A stretch of 64,000 nt of DNA from Paracoccaceae bacterium (GTDB lineage Bacteria; Pseudomonadota; Alphaproteobacteria; Rhizobiales; Stappiaceae): contig PARB01000030.1 in NCBI GenBank assembly GCA_002709505.1, positions 18,907 through 82,906 of the forward strand, given 5' to 3'. The notes below the pieces were generated by a model. The model did no database searches. It saw nothing but the letters and a program-made list of their open reading frames with translations, and had not been told where the DNA came from. Below are positions 8,087 through 15,364 of this stretch, piece by piece. A program made the translations under genes and the position numbers. Numbering within the stretch: the first letter of the stretch is position 1; the number at the start of each line of letters is the position of its first letter.

Positions 8087-9922
8087 TCATGCGATCCGCC
8101 TCACCGCCGCGTCCTGCGCAGGGTCGGCCGCGACACGGACGCCGGGAGCGGATGCGGCCACAGGCCCGGTGTCCGCCGGATCCGCCTTCGCCGCCGCCAA
8201 AGCCTGACCGACCGGCAGATAGACCGTCACGCAGGTTCCCGCGCCGACGCGGCTTTCAAGCGAGATCCGCCCGCCGTGCAACTCGGCGAGGCCCTTGACC
8301 ACCGACAGTCCGAGGCCGGCGCCGTCGTGGGCGCGCGCGTTGCCGTCGCTTGCCTGCACGAAAGGCTTCGTCACGCGCGCCAGATCCGGTCCCGCGATGC
8401 CAACGCCGGTGTCGCGCACGCCGAAGACCAGTCCCGAGGCTTCCTTGCGGGCAAAGAGCACGATCCGTCCGCCGGAGGGCGTGAACTTCACGGAATTAGC
8501 AAGAAGGTTCAACGCGATCTGCCGGCAGGCGCGCGGATCGGCGGTGAATTCGCCGAGATCGAGCGGGATGTCTGACGACAGGCGCAGGCCGGCCTGTTCG
8601 GCTTCCGTCGCCATCATCCGCCGGCAGCCGTCCAGACAGTTGCGCATGTCGACGGGTTCGACGGTGATGCGGAACTGGCCCGCCTCGATGCGGGCCATGT
8701 TCAGCATGTCATTGACCAGCTGCAGCAGGTGGCTGCCCGACTGGTGGATCAGGCCCGCGTAGTCCTGCACCTTCCGGGTGTCGGCGGCTGCCTGCGGCAG
8801 CTTGCGCATCAGGTCGGAGAAGCCGAGAATCGCGTTGAGCGGCGTGCGCAGCTCGTGGCTGACGGTGGCCAGGAACCGCGAGCGCGCCTCCTGCGCCGCG
8901 TCTGCCGCTTCGCGGGCCGCATCGCGGTCGGCTTCCATCTCGCGGCGCGTGTCGATGTCGCGGATCACCGAGACGACGCGCCCGCTTTCGGCATCGTTCA
9001 TCACCTCGAAGTCGATCCAGCCGAAATCGGAGACGCCGGTTTCGCCCGGGCGATTGCCGCCCCGACGCAGCCGCAGCTCGAGCCGGCGCGTGGCGCCGTC
9101 GGCGGCCGTGTCGGAAACCGCCTTCAGATAGGCCGGCCGGTCGCCGACATGCAGGCGCTGGAAGAAGCCGTCCCCGGCGAATTCCGCCGGCGCGAGGCCG
9201 AACAGGCCGCGCACCGTGGGTGAAATGCTTGCAATCCGCCCGCCGCTCTCGTGAACGGCGACCGCATCGCGGGCGTGGAGCGCGAGCAGCCGGTGGCGTC
9301 CCGCCTCGCCCCGCGCCTGCCCCTCGGCGGCGCGCAGGTCCGCGACGAAGGCAAGTGCGAGAAGGCTTGCAAGCATCAGGGCCATCGCGGTCGCGACGGC
9401 ACCAATGGGCAGCAGGCCGAAAAGCGGTTCCGGCGCAGCAGGCAACAGGGCGGCGGCATCGGCGCCCGCGAGGGCTGCGACCAGCACAAGGCAGACGAGA
9501 AGCATCAGGGCGACCGGGCCGCGCCGGCGGGTGAGCGCGGCTTCGAGCGGGGCCAGCACCAGAAAGGGCAGCGCGGGCGAGGCAAGGCCGCCGCTCAGCG
9601 CGGCCAGTCCGGCGACGAAGCCGGCGGATGTGACGGCGGAGCCGAGCTGCCCGCGGGCGAGCGCGCCGCTGCGCGAGACATACATCGCCAGCGGCAGCTG
9701 CGTCAGGGCCCAGGCGAAGACCAGAATGGCGGTGAGCGACAGCGGTCCGTGCAAGGCAAGCAGCATCGGCAGCACGGCAAGCGCCAGCGCGCCGCATGCC
9801 AAATGCGCGCCGATGAAGGCCCGGTGTCTGGAGAGGCCGGCGGCATCACGCGCCGCCGCCGGGTGGACCAACTGGTCGACGAGCGAAAGCCCGCGCCGAA
9901 GCCGATCCCGATACTCTGGCAT
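8087..9922 (-). CDS. divJ: Membrane sensor histidine kinase, DivJ-like
   Basis: Sensor kinase of about 611 residues. The N-terminal 200 residues form a hydrophobic domain with about six membrane helices and no large periplasmic loop. A PAS-like domain follows (about 210-330), then HisKA with SHELRTPLNAILGFSDL (His near 356) and an HATPase_c domain with the N box NLLANSVKFTP, G1 DTGVGI and G2 GAGLGLSVV. This layout and the position ahead of a peptidoglycan-binding gene and DUF1491 resemble rhizobial DivJ, which phosphorylates DivK in cell-cycle control. Tandem ATGs occur at 9925 and 9922; AGGA is better spaced from 9922. The DivJ name is by similarity only, and a related PdhS/PleC-like kinase is possible. 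Confidence 0.75.
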   Translation of the reverse strand: MPEYRDRLRRGLSLVDQLVHPAAARDAAGLSRHRAFIGAHLACGALALAVLPMLLALHGPLSLTAILVFAWALTQLPLAMYVSRSGALARGQLGSAVTSAGFVAGLAALSGGLASPALPFLVLAPLEAALTRRRGPVALMLLVCLVLVAALAGADAAALLPAAPEPLFGLLPIGAVATAMALMLASLLALAFVADLRAAEGQARGEAGRHRLLALHARDAVAVHESGGRIASISPTVRGLFGLAPAEFAGDGFFQRLHVGDRPAYLKAVSDTAADGATRRLELRLRRGGNRPGETGVSDFGWIDFEVMNDAESGRVVSVIRDIDTRREMEADRDAAREAADAAQEARSRFLATVSHELRTPLNAILGFSDLMRKLPQAAADTRKVQDYAGLIHQSGSHLLQLVNDMLNMARIEAGQFRITVEPVDMRNCLDGCRRMMATEAEQAGLRLSSDIPLDLGEFTADPRACRQIALNLLANSVKFTPSGGRIVLFARKEASGLVFGVRDTGVGIAGPDLARVTKPFVQASDGNARAHDGAGLGLSVVKGLAELHGGRISLESRVGAGTCVTVYLPVGQALAAAKADPADTGPVAASAPGVRVAADPAQDAAVRRIA

Positions 9923-9925
9923 CAT

Positions 9926-10235
9926 ATTCCTGGTCCCGGCACGCCTGCCGTTTGTTCGCCAATCTTGTCTGCAATGGTCACAGGAACGGCTTAAGGAACC
10001 GTGAAACCATCGCTTTTCGGATTTGCACCCGGCGCGGCGGCCGGCTCGTCAATTTCGCTAAAATTTGATGCAAATTTTGCGAAAACTCGTCTCGAATTTG
10101 ATGAAAATGCAGGTTTGAGCCGCAACCGCTTTTTTGAACGTGACTGCTAATGTGCGGGCATAACGGTTCGCGACGACCCGTCTGCGGCGATCGGAACCGA
10201 CCTTGAACAGGACGACTGAACGAAGGGCGGCAAAC
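9926..10235. other. Divergent intergenic region with AT-rich repeats
   Basis: This gap of about 310 bases separates the minus-strand kinase from the plus-strand DUF5330 gene, so it must hold both promoters. Its centre (10040-10125) is much richer in A+T than the surroundings and contains the repeat structure described separately. No small gene or RNA could be supported. Confidence 0.5.
10060..10108. promoter_or_regulatory. Candidate operator: inverted plus direct repeat
   Basis: A perfect inverted repeat AAAATTTG-atg-CAAATTTT spans 10060-10078. A degenerate copy of its core, AATTTGATGMAAAT, starts at 10062 and again at 10095, 33 bp apart (about three helical turns). The position between two divergent genes suggests a protein-binding site. 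Binding partner unknown; MucR, which prefers AT-rich DNA and is encoded nearby, is one candidate by inference. Confidence 0.4.
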
Positions 10236-10685
10236 ATGTTCTTCTTGCTGAGATGCGCATTCTGGATCGGTCTGGTGCTGCTGCTCCTGCCGATCGACAC
10301 AGGCCCGGACGAAAGCTCGACCGCCGGAATATCCCCGGTGAAGGCCTTCTTCGCGGCGCAATCGACCATCAGCGACCTTTCCGGCTTTTGCGACCGCAAT
10401 CCGGAGACCTGCGCGACCGGCGGGCAGGCCATCGCCCGGATCGGCGAAAAGGCCAAGGTCAGCGCCAAGATCCTGATCGACTATATGGACGAGGACGGCA
10501 CGCTGGTGACCGGCGCTACCGGAACGCTTTCGGCGGCCGATCTGGAACCGGCATGGGCGCTTGACCTGCCCTCCGCCGCGACGCGGTCGCAGGCTCCGGC
10601 GGCCGTGGCCCCGCCTGCAGCCGAGACCGTCGACCTCTCGCCGAACGCTGCCTTGCCGCTCCCGCGGCCCCGCCCCGGAGCCTGA
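10236..10685 (+). CDS. DUF5330 domain-containing protein
   Basis: Protein of 149 residues with one N-terminal membrane segment or uncleaved signal (MFFLLRCAFWIGLVLLLLPI). A conserved centre follows (DLSGFCDRNPETCATGGQAI, then ARIGEKAKVSAKIL) and the C-terminus is Ala/Pro-rich. It matches the alphaproteobacterial DUF5330 family, whose function is unknown. The two Cys in CDRNPETC could form a periplasmic disulfide. The ATG at 10236 is chosen over one at 10203 because it starts directly at the membrane segment and has GGGCGG upstream. It precedes sufE by 277 bases. Confidence 0.8.
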   Translation: MFFLLRCAFWIGLVLLLLPIDTGPDESSTAGISPVKAFFAAQSTISDLSGFCDRNPETCATGGQAIARIGEKAKVSAKILIDYMDEDGTLVTGATGTLSAADLEPAWALDLPSAATRSQAPAAVAPPAAETVDLSPNAALPLPRPRPGA

Positions 10686-10962
10686 TCAGCGCAACCGCAA
10701 GATTTTTCACAAATACTCCCGGCGCGCTCCACGAACAGACGTTTGCGCCAACACTTGGCGGGTCTTTCCGCCAGCCGCAGGCGAATTGCTGCCCTTTTCG
10801 CCTGCGGCCTTTTCTTTTTCCCCGGATCCACAAGGCCACGGCCCGGCCGAAAACCCCGCCTTTGGGCGCTCGATCCGGCGCACCGGTGCCGAGCAACGGT
10901 TTTCTTGGACAGGGATGCGGACTATATACGGGTGCGAGTTCTCCCCCGACCCGACAGGCGCC

Positions 10963-11394
10963 ATGATCCCTCCGCTTTCAGAAATCCTCGACAACTTCGA
11001 ATTCCTCGACGAGTGGGACGACCGCTACCGCTATGTCATCGAGCTCGGCCGCACGCTTCCCGACTTTCCCGAAGCGGAACGCACCGATGCCAACAAGGTG
11101 CGCGGCTGCGTTTCGCAGGTCTGGTTGTCGAAGACCGCGACGCAGGATCCCGACGGGACCACCCGGCTGAGCTATGACGGCGACAGCGACGCCCATATCG
11201 TCAAGGGCCTCGTCGCCATCGTGCTGTCCGCCTACAACGGCAAGAGTGCCGCCGAGATCGTGGACACCGACATCGACGGCGTCTTCGGCCGGATCGGCCT
11301 GAAGGAACACCTCACGCCCCAGCGCGCCAACGGGTTGAAATCCATGGTGGAACAAATCCGCCACGACGCGCGCGCGGTCCTCGCCGAGGCCTGA
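10963..11394 (+). CDS. sufE: Cysteine desulfuration protein SufE
   Basis: SufE accepts persulfide sulfur from the cysteine desulfurase SufS and hands it to the SufBCD scaffold during iron-sulfur cluster assembly in the cytoplasm. The 143-residue product has the usual family length. The acceptor cysteine is C49 in NKVRGCVSQVWL, the invariant SufE motif. The family N-terminus (ILDNFEFLDEWDDRYRYVIE) and C-terminal LTPQRANGL are also present. The start at 10963 fits the family; the frame is open further upstream only because of high GC. No other suf gene is in the window, so here sufE is separate from the suf operon. Confidence 0.93.
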   Translation: MIPPLSEILDNFEFLDEWDDRYRYVIELGRTLPDFPEAERTDANKVRGCVSQVWLSKTATQDPDGTTRLSYDGDSDAHIVKGLVAIVLSAYNGKSAAEIVDTDIDGVFGRIGLKEHLTPQRANGLKSMVEQIRHDARAVLAEA

Positions 11395-11435
11395 AGCAAG
11401 ATCGGTCCCGGAGCAAGGGCCCCGGGCGCGATGCG

Positions 11436-12320
11436 TCAGTGCCGCCCGTCTTCCGGCGGCATCAGCCCGTAGTGGCGGGCAAGCCGCGCCAGCCCCATCA
11501 TCAACACCACCTTGGCGGAGCGCGGCGGCCAGCGGCGGACCTTCTCCACGTCGCCGAGCCCTTTCAGCTCGCAGCAGACGTCGACCAAGACCGGCGCCAG
11601 TTCCGGCCCGACCGCTGCAAGCGCGCGCTCCACCCGCAGGCGGGCGGCCACCGCCGCATCGGACAGATCGGCAATGCCGGAGGCCGCCGACCGCCGCGCA
11701 CCGGAGGCGCCAAGCCCGTCCCAGCTTTGCGTGGCAAGCCCCGGAACGATCCGCCCGAAGGTGACATCGGCCCGCAGCCGCTCGCCGGCCTCGAACCGGG
11801 CCGCATCGATCAGCGCGGCGCCATCCGGCCCCTTGCGGTTGCGCAGCCAGGCAAGCGGGCTTTCCCCGTGATCGACCGCAAGAAGCGCGACCGAGCCGTC
11901 CGGCCCCGGCTGGCGCCTTGTGCCGCGATGCTGGTGCTGGCCGCGAAACCCGTCGTCGCCGCAAGAGATCCGGCGCAGCCGCGCCTGCCCCGCCTGCGAC
12001 AGGCGCAGCGCGCGGCTGTCCCTGTCGCAGCGCTCGACCAGATCCCGTGCCCGCGCCGCCCGCAAGAGGGCGGCCGACACGACAACGCCCTGAGCCTGAG
12101 TCTGGGCTTGGGCCTCAGCCTCGGCCTCGGCGCTGCGTCCGGTGCCGGACGCCGGAACCAGCCGCAACAGCTCCGAGCCGTCATCGTCCGCGGCATCCGC
12201 CTTGCCGGCGGGCCGGACCCGCCAGGCCTCGGCCCGGCCCAGCCGGGTCAGCAGCCGGTCGATCCCCCGCTCCGTCGGAGCGCCCGCCGGTGACGGGGCG
12301 CGCAGGGAAACGCCCGCCAT
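11436..12320 (-). CDS. DUF6456 domain-containing protein
   Basis: Protein of 294 residues with a C-terminal DUF6456 domain (about 150-290), seen in RFEAGERLRADVTFGR, SWDGLG, then LVDVCCELKGLGDVEK and WPPRSAKVVLMMGLARLARH. The N-terminal half is variable and Ala/Arg-rich. The family occurs in Alphaproteobacteria, and the basic helical C-terminus suggests DNA binding, but this is unproven. Its start ATG shares one base with the stop of the upstream HTH gene (TGATG), so the two are translationally coupled. Confidence 0.8.
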   Translation of the reverse strand: MAGVSLRAPSPAGAPTERGIDRLLTRLGRAEAWRVRPAGKADAADDDGSELLRLVPASGTGRSAEAEAEAQAQTQAQGVVVSAALLRAARARDLVERCDRDSRALRLSQAGQARLRRISCGDDGFRGQHQHRGTRRQPGPDGSVALLAVDHGESPLAWLRNRKGPDGAALIDAARFEAGERLRADVTFGRIVPGLATQSWDGLGASGARRSAASGIADLSDAAVAARLRVERALAAVGPELAPVLVDVCCELKGLGDVEKVRRWPPRSAKVVLMMGLARLARHYGLMPPEDGRH

Positions 12321-12793
12321 CACCCCTGCCCCCGCGGCGACCGGCGAAGCGGTGCGACCGCGCCCTGGATTGCGCGTTCGATCGCGTCCAGACACTCCTC
12401 GAAGGCCGGATCGTCGCGCCGGTCCTCGACCACCCGACAGGCATGCGCCACGGTCGTCCTGTCGCGCGCAAACCGCCTTGCGACCGCCGTCAGGGTCTGG
12501 CGCAGCACCACATGATGCATGTACATCGCGACCTGCCGGGCGAGCGCCACATGCGCCAGTCCCCGGCTGCGGCCGGCGATCTCCCTTGGCGATACCCCGA
12601 AGGCGGACATCACGCAGGCGAGGACGATCAACTCCGCGCCCTGGGGGTTTTCCGCAAGCTGTGGGGCATCGCTGTCGACGGCCATCCCGGGGCGCGGCCA
12701 GCGGTTTGCCGCCTCGCCCCCCTCGCCGGCATGCCACCCAACGCCAGGCGCAATGGCAGACCGGCTCGCTGTTTCCCTCTGGTTGACCTGCAT
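12320..12793 (-). CDS. DnaA C-terminal-like helix-turn-helix protein
   Basis: Protein of 157 residues whose central part (about 50-130) resembles DnaA domain IV: VSPREIAGRSRGLAHVALAR, then MYMHHVVLRQTLTAVARRF and RDRTTVAHACRVVED, compared with the RDHTTVLHA DnaA box-binding signature. It lacks the AAA+ domain, so it is not an initiator. It probably binds DNA as a regulator or modulator of replication or transcription. The ATG at 12793 has GGGAG 8 bases upstream, a strong ribosome binding site. It is coupled by TGATG to the DUF6456 gene, a pairing known in Rhizobiales. Confidence 0.8.
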   Translation of the reverse strand: MQVNQRETASRSAIAPGVGWHAGEGGEAANRWPRPGMAVDSDAPQLAENPQGAELIVLACVMSAFGVSPREIAGRSRGLAHVALARQVAMYMHHVVLRQTLTAVARRFARDRTTVAHACRVVEDRRDDPAFEECLDAIERAIQGAVAPLRRSPRGQG

Positions 12794-13007
12794 GTTTCAA
12801 CTCCCGACATCAATCATAGGTTTATATTCCTATATCAATACGGGAGAAATACACGCACGGGGATAAATCGTCCGCCTCCTGTGCCCTGTCGGCATGGGCG
12901 CAGCGACTTTCCTCCCGCAGCCCGGGCCGGCCTCATACTCGGGCTTTCCCCAAGGCGCGGCTGCGGGGCAACCGCAGGCGTGACCGGTGCAGACGGAGGG
13001 ACGCGGG

Positions 13008-13427
13008 ATGATCCCGGAACACCGACAGGACGGGCATGCGCCCTGCCCGATGGCAGGTCACGGCGCGTTCGTGCCGCGTCCGACCATGCCCGCTGATGCC
13101 TGCCCGCCGGCCTGCACGGAGCTCTACCGGCGGCTATGCGAACGGCTGGCGGTTCCCTCGCGAACTCCGCCAAGAGACAGCCCGGAAGGGTGCGAGACCG
13201 GCGCCGAGCTCCTGAAGACCCAGGCGCAATGGCTCAAGCGCGCGATCGCCCATGAGCGAGAGCGCGGACGCGCCGGATCCTGGCTTCACGACCGGCACCG
13301 GCTGATAGCATTGCGACAACTGCGCGCCATGGCGCTGTGTCTGGCCCGGGGCAGCCCGCACAAGAGGGAGGCCCGAACGACACCCCCGAACGCAAACGAC
13401 CGCCGCGAGATCTCGCGGCGGTCGTGA
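13008..13427 (+). CDS. Hypothetical protein (139 aa)
   Basis: A small ORF with GGAGG 8 bases upstream of its ATG at 13008. I do not recognise it. The N-terminal half is Pro/Cys-rich (CPPACTELYRRLCERL). The C-terminal half is basic and helical (LKTQAQWLKRAIAHERERG). It is convergent with mucR, and its last 10 codons overlap the perfect palindrome that serves as the mucR terminator. That overlap suggests the gene either ends by chance in the terminator or is not under strong constraint at its C-terminus. Expression is uncertain. Confidence 0.45.
   Translation: MIPEHRQDGHAPCPMAGHGAFVPRPTMPADACPPACTELYRRLCERLAVPSRTPPRDSPEGCETGAELLKTQAQWLKRAIAHERERGRAGSWLHDRHRLIALRQLRAMALCLARGSPHKREARTTPPNANDRREISRRS
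13396..13425 (-). terminator. Rho-independent terminator of mucR
   Basis: A perfect palindrome with 15-base arms, ACGACCGCCGCGAGA followed at once by its complement, lies 40 bases after the mucR stop. On the minus strand the stem is followed by TTTGCGTT. The same bases encode the C-terminus of the convergent small ORF. Confidence 0.75.
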
Positions 13428-13464
13428 GGGTCCGGCAGAGCCGGACAAAGGAAGTTGGACGCGC

Positions 13465-13881
13465 TTACTTGGTGCGCTTGCGCTGCTGGCCGAGGCCCAT
13501 CTTCTTGGCGAGTTCCGAACGGGCGGCCGCATAGTTCGGCGCAACCATCGGATAGTCGCTCGCAAGGCCCCACTTCTCGCGGTATTCCTCGGGAGACATG
13601 TCGTAATGCGTGCGCAGGTGACGCTTCAGCGACTTGAACTTCTTGCCGTCTTCCAGGCAGATGATGTAGTCCGGCGTCACGGACTTCTTCACCGCGATGG
13701 CGGGCTTCAGCGGCTCCGGCTCCGGCTCGACAGCAGCCGTGCTGGTGCGGTGCAGCGCGTTGTAAACCTCGTTGATCAGCCCCGCGAGGTCAGTCGCGGC
13801 AACCGTGTTGTTTGCCACATAAGCCGAGACGATATCGGCGGTCAGATCGATGAGATTGTCGTCGGCGACCATTTCAGTCAT
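13465..13881 (-). CDS. mucR: MucR/Ros family zinc-finger transcriptional regulator
   Basis: A 138-residue regulator of the MucR/Ros family, which in Hyphomicrobiales controls exopolysaccharide, motility, cell-cycle and host-interaction genes by binding AT-rich promoters. The N-terminal half ([18 protein letters not shown]) is the oligomerisation domain. The zinc finger lies at 75-92, with C75, D78, H88 and H92 in [19 protein letters not shown]; Asp replaces the second Cys, as in many MucR proteins. The C-terminal [18 protein letters not shown] is the conserved tail. The ATG at 13881 has GGGTGG upstream; ATG at 13872 is an alternative. A long AT-rich leader precedes it, consistent with autoregulation. 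Confidence 0.93.
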   Translation of the reverse strand: MTEMVADDNLIDLTADIVSAYVANNTVAATDLAGLINEVYNALHRTSTAAVEPEPEPLKPAIAVKKSVTPDYIICLEDGKKFKSLKRHLRTHYDMSPEEYREKWGLASDYPMVAPNYAAARSELAKKMGLGQQRKRTK

Positions 13882-13957
13882 TTTCCACCCACTAGTTATG
13901 TCGGAACACATTGGAAATAGATCGGCAGAATAGCCTTTTCATAGTGATCAACGTACT

Positions 13958-13973
13958 GTCGCGATATTGCGAC
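13958..13973. promoter_or_regulatory. Inverted repeat upstream of mucR
   Basis: GTCGC-gatatt-GCGAC, about 80 bases upstream of the mucR start and inside the AT-rich leader. A candidate operator by position and symmetry only. Confidence 0.3.
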
Positions 13974-14164
13974 TTAACCCCGACCGACTTCGATTCTGCC
14001 GTCGTAAAAGCATGAAATCCGTATATATCGCGAAAAATGAGATCACAAGAAAAAACTTGGAAGAATCTACGGTCCGATCCTGCTTCTTCGCAGGAACTCG
14101 TGACTAAACGCTAGATTTCGTATCCCGGAAAAGAAGCAGACAACGAATATTCAGGCTGAAAACC

Positions 14165-14197
14165 GTGCCGCGACGCATCCAGTTGACGTCACGGCAC
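14165..14197 (-). terminator. Terminator of the mrp operon
   Basis: The plus strand reads GTGCCGCGACG, an 11-base spacer, then CGTCACGGCAC (one mismatch). On the minus strand the stem is followed by TTTTCAG. It starts 6 bases after the mrpG stop. Confidence 0.65.
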
Positions 14198-14202
14198 CGG
14201 CT

Positions 14203-14538
14203 TCATTCGTTTCCTTTGCCCATCTCGTCGATCTTGGTATCCGCACACGGCCGGTAACCGGCTTCATAGGCGGCCTTGGCCAGAAGATGCGCGGCGACCG
14301 GGGCCGTCAGCAGGAAAAACACCACGCCCGCAAAGGCACGGGTGATCACGTCGATCTGATGGGCATGCACGGCGAGCGCGACCAGCATCAGGCCCGACCC
14401 GAGCGTGCCGGCCTTGGAACCGGCATGCATGCGCATATAGACGTCCTTGAGGCGCAACAGGCCGATCGACGCGATCAGGGCGAAGATGGAGCCGGTCACC
14501 AGCACGATGCCGACGATGATTTCATAAACCGGGTTCAT
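14203..14538 (-). CDS. mrpG: Na+(K+)/H+ antiporter subunit MrpG
   Basis: Smallest-module subunit of the hetero-oligomeric Mrp antiporter, 111 residues, with three membrane helices ([19 protein letters not shown], then [12 protein letters not shown] and [14 protein letters not shown]). The family signature [19 protein letters not shown] is present. It is the last gene of the operon; its ATG overlaps the mrpF stop by 4 bases (ATGA). All Mrp subunits are needed for activity in studied bacteria. In rhizobia the same proteins are called Pha. Confidence 0.92.
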   Translation of the reverse strand: MNPVYEIIVGIVLVTGSIFALIASIGLLRLKDVYMRMHAGSKAGTLGSGLMLVALAVHAHQIDVITRAFAGVVFFLLTAPVAAHLLAKAAYEAGYRPCADTKIDEMGKGNE

Positions 14539-14891
14539 CGGCCTGCCTCTCGATCCGCAATGCTTCGTTTCACTTCCTCGACGATGGTCGCATCCTTGGC
14601 CAGCCCGCGGTTGAGAACGAAACGGGCAAAGGCGACCGTGGCAAGGAAGCCGACAAGACCAAGCGCAATGGCGATGTCGACATAAAGGTAATAGTCCGTC
14701 TGGATGCCAATGGCCGCGATGAAGCCGATGCCGAGGGCGACCAGCATGTCCAGCGCCACCACCCTGTCCGGAAGGGTCGGCCCCTTGATGATCCGCACCA
14801 CGGTAAGAAAGAAGGCGACCGTCAGGAGGGCCAGCGAGATGTTCACGCAGACATCCAGAAACTCGCCCGCGAATTGCTCCAGTCCGCTCAT
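14535..14891 (-). CDS. mrpF: Na+(K+)/H+ antiporter subunit MrpF
   Basis: Mrp subunit F, 118 residues, with three membrane helices. Family motif [17 protein letters not shown] is seen near residue 35. The ATG at 14891 overlaps the mrpE stop by 4 bases; the longer open frame upstream is inside mrpE and rejected. F belongs to the membrane part of the complex together with A-E and G. Confidence 0.92.
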   Translation of the reverse strand: MSGLEQFAGEFLDVCVNISLALLTVAFFLTVVRIIKGPTLPDRVVALDMLVALGIGFIAAIGIQTDYYLYVDIAIALGLVGFLATVAFARFVLNRGLAKDATIVEEVKRSIADREAGR

Positions 14892-15364
14892 CGGAACGCC
14901 TCCAGGATCTTGCGTTCGAACCCGTTCTTGATGTCGTCGATGGTCGCCTGCGGATCGGGAACGTCGATGCAATGGACGAAAAGCGTCTTGCGGTCGTCCG
15001 AGACGTCCACGGACAGCGTCCCCGGCGTCAGGGTGATCAGATTGGCCAGCATGGTGATCTCAAAATCCCGGTCCACGGTCAGCGGATAGGCGATGATGCC
15101 GGGCTGAAGCACGATCTTCGGACGCAGCACGATCCCCGCCACGCGCAGCGCCGACAGGACCAGCTCATAGAGAAACAGCAGCGCCAGGCTGACGATCTGC
15201 CAGGTGCGCGTGAGATAGCCGCGGGTTCCGACCTGTTCGCGGATGATGTAGAGCGCGCCCGCGCCCAGCACGAAGCCGAAGAACAGATTGACCTCGGCGA
15301 AGCTCCCCGTCACCGCGCCCCAGGCGAGCGCGAGAAGGATGTTGATCAGGAACAAGCTGGTCAT
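14888..15364 (-). CDS. mrpE: Na+(K+)/H+ antiporter subunit MrpE
   Basis: Mrp subunit E, 158 residues. Two N-terminal hydrophobic segments ([15 protein letters not shown], then [15 protein letters not shown]) are followed by a cytoplasmic domain with the family phrases [16 protein letters not shown] and [10 protein letters not shown]. The start overlaps the mrpD stop by 4 bases. Confidence 0.92.
   Translation of the reverse strand: MTSLFLINILLALAWGAVTGSFAEVNLFFGFVLGAGALYIIREQVGTRGYLTRTWQIVSLALLFLYELVLSALRVAGIVLRPKIVLQPGIIAYPLTVDRDFEITMLANLITLTPGTLSVDVSDDRKTLFVHCIDVPDPQATIDDIKNGFERKILEAFR

Larger units (their letters stand above)
13882..14202. other. AT-rich mucR upstream region
   Basis: About 320 bases between mucR and the end of the mrp operon, both on the minus strand. 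It is markedly A+T-richer than the genes around it. It contains the inverted repeat GTCGC-gatatt-GCGAC at 13958-13973, a small hairpin near 14081 (CCTGC-ttcttc-GCAGG), and the mrp terminator at its far end. MucR proteins bind such T-A-rich DNA and repress their own genes, so autoregulation is likely. No ORF was found. Confidence 0.55.
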
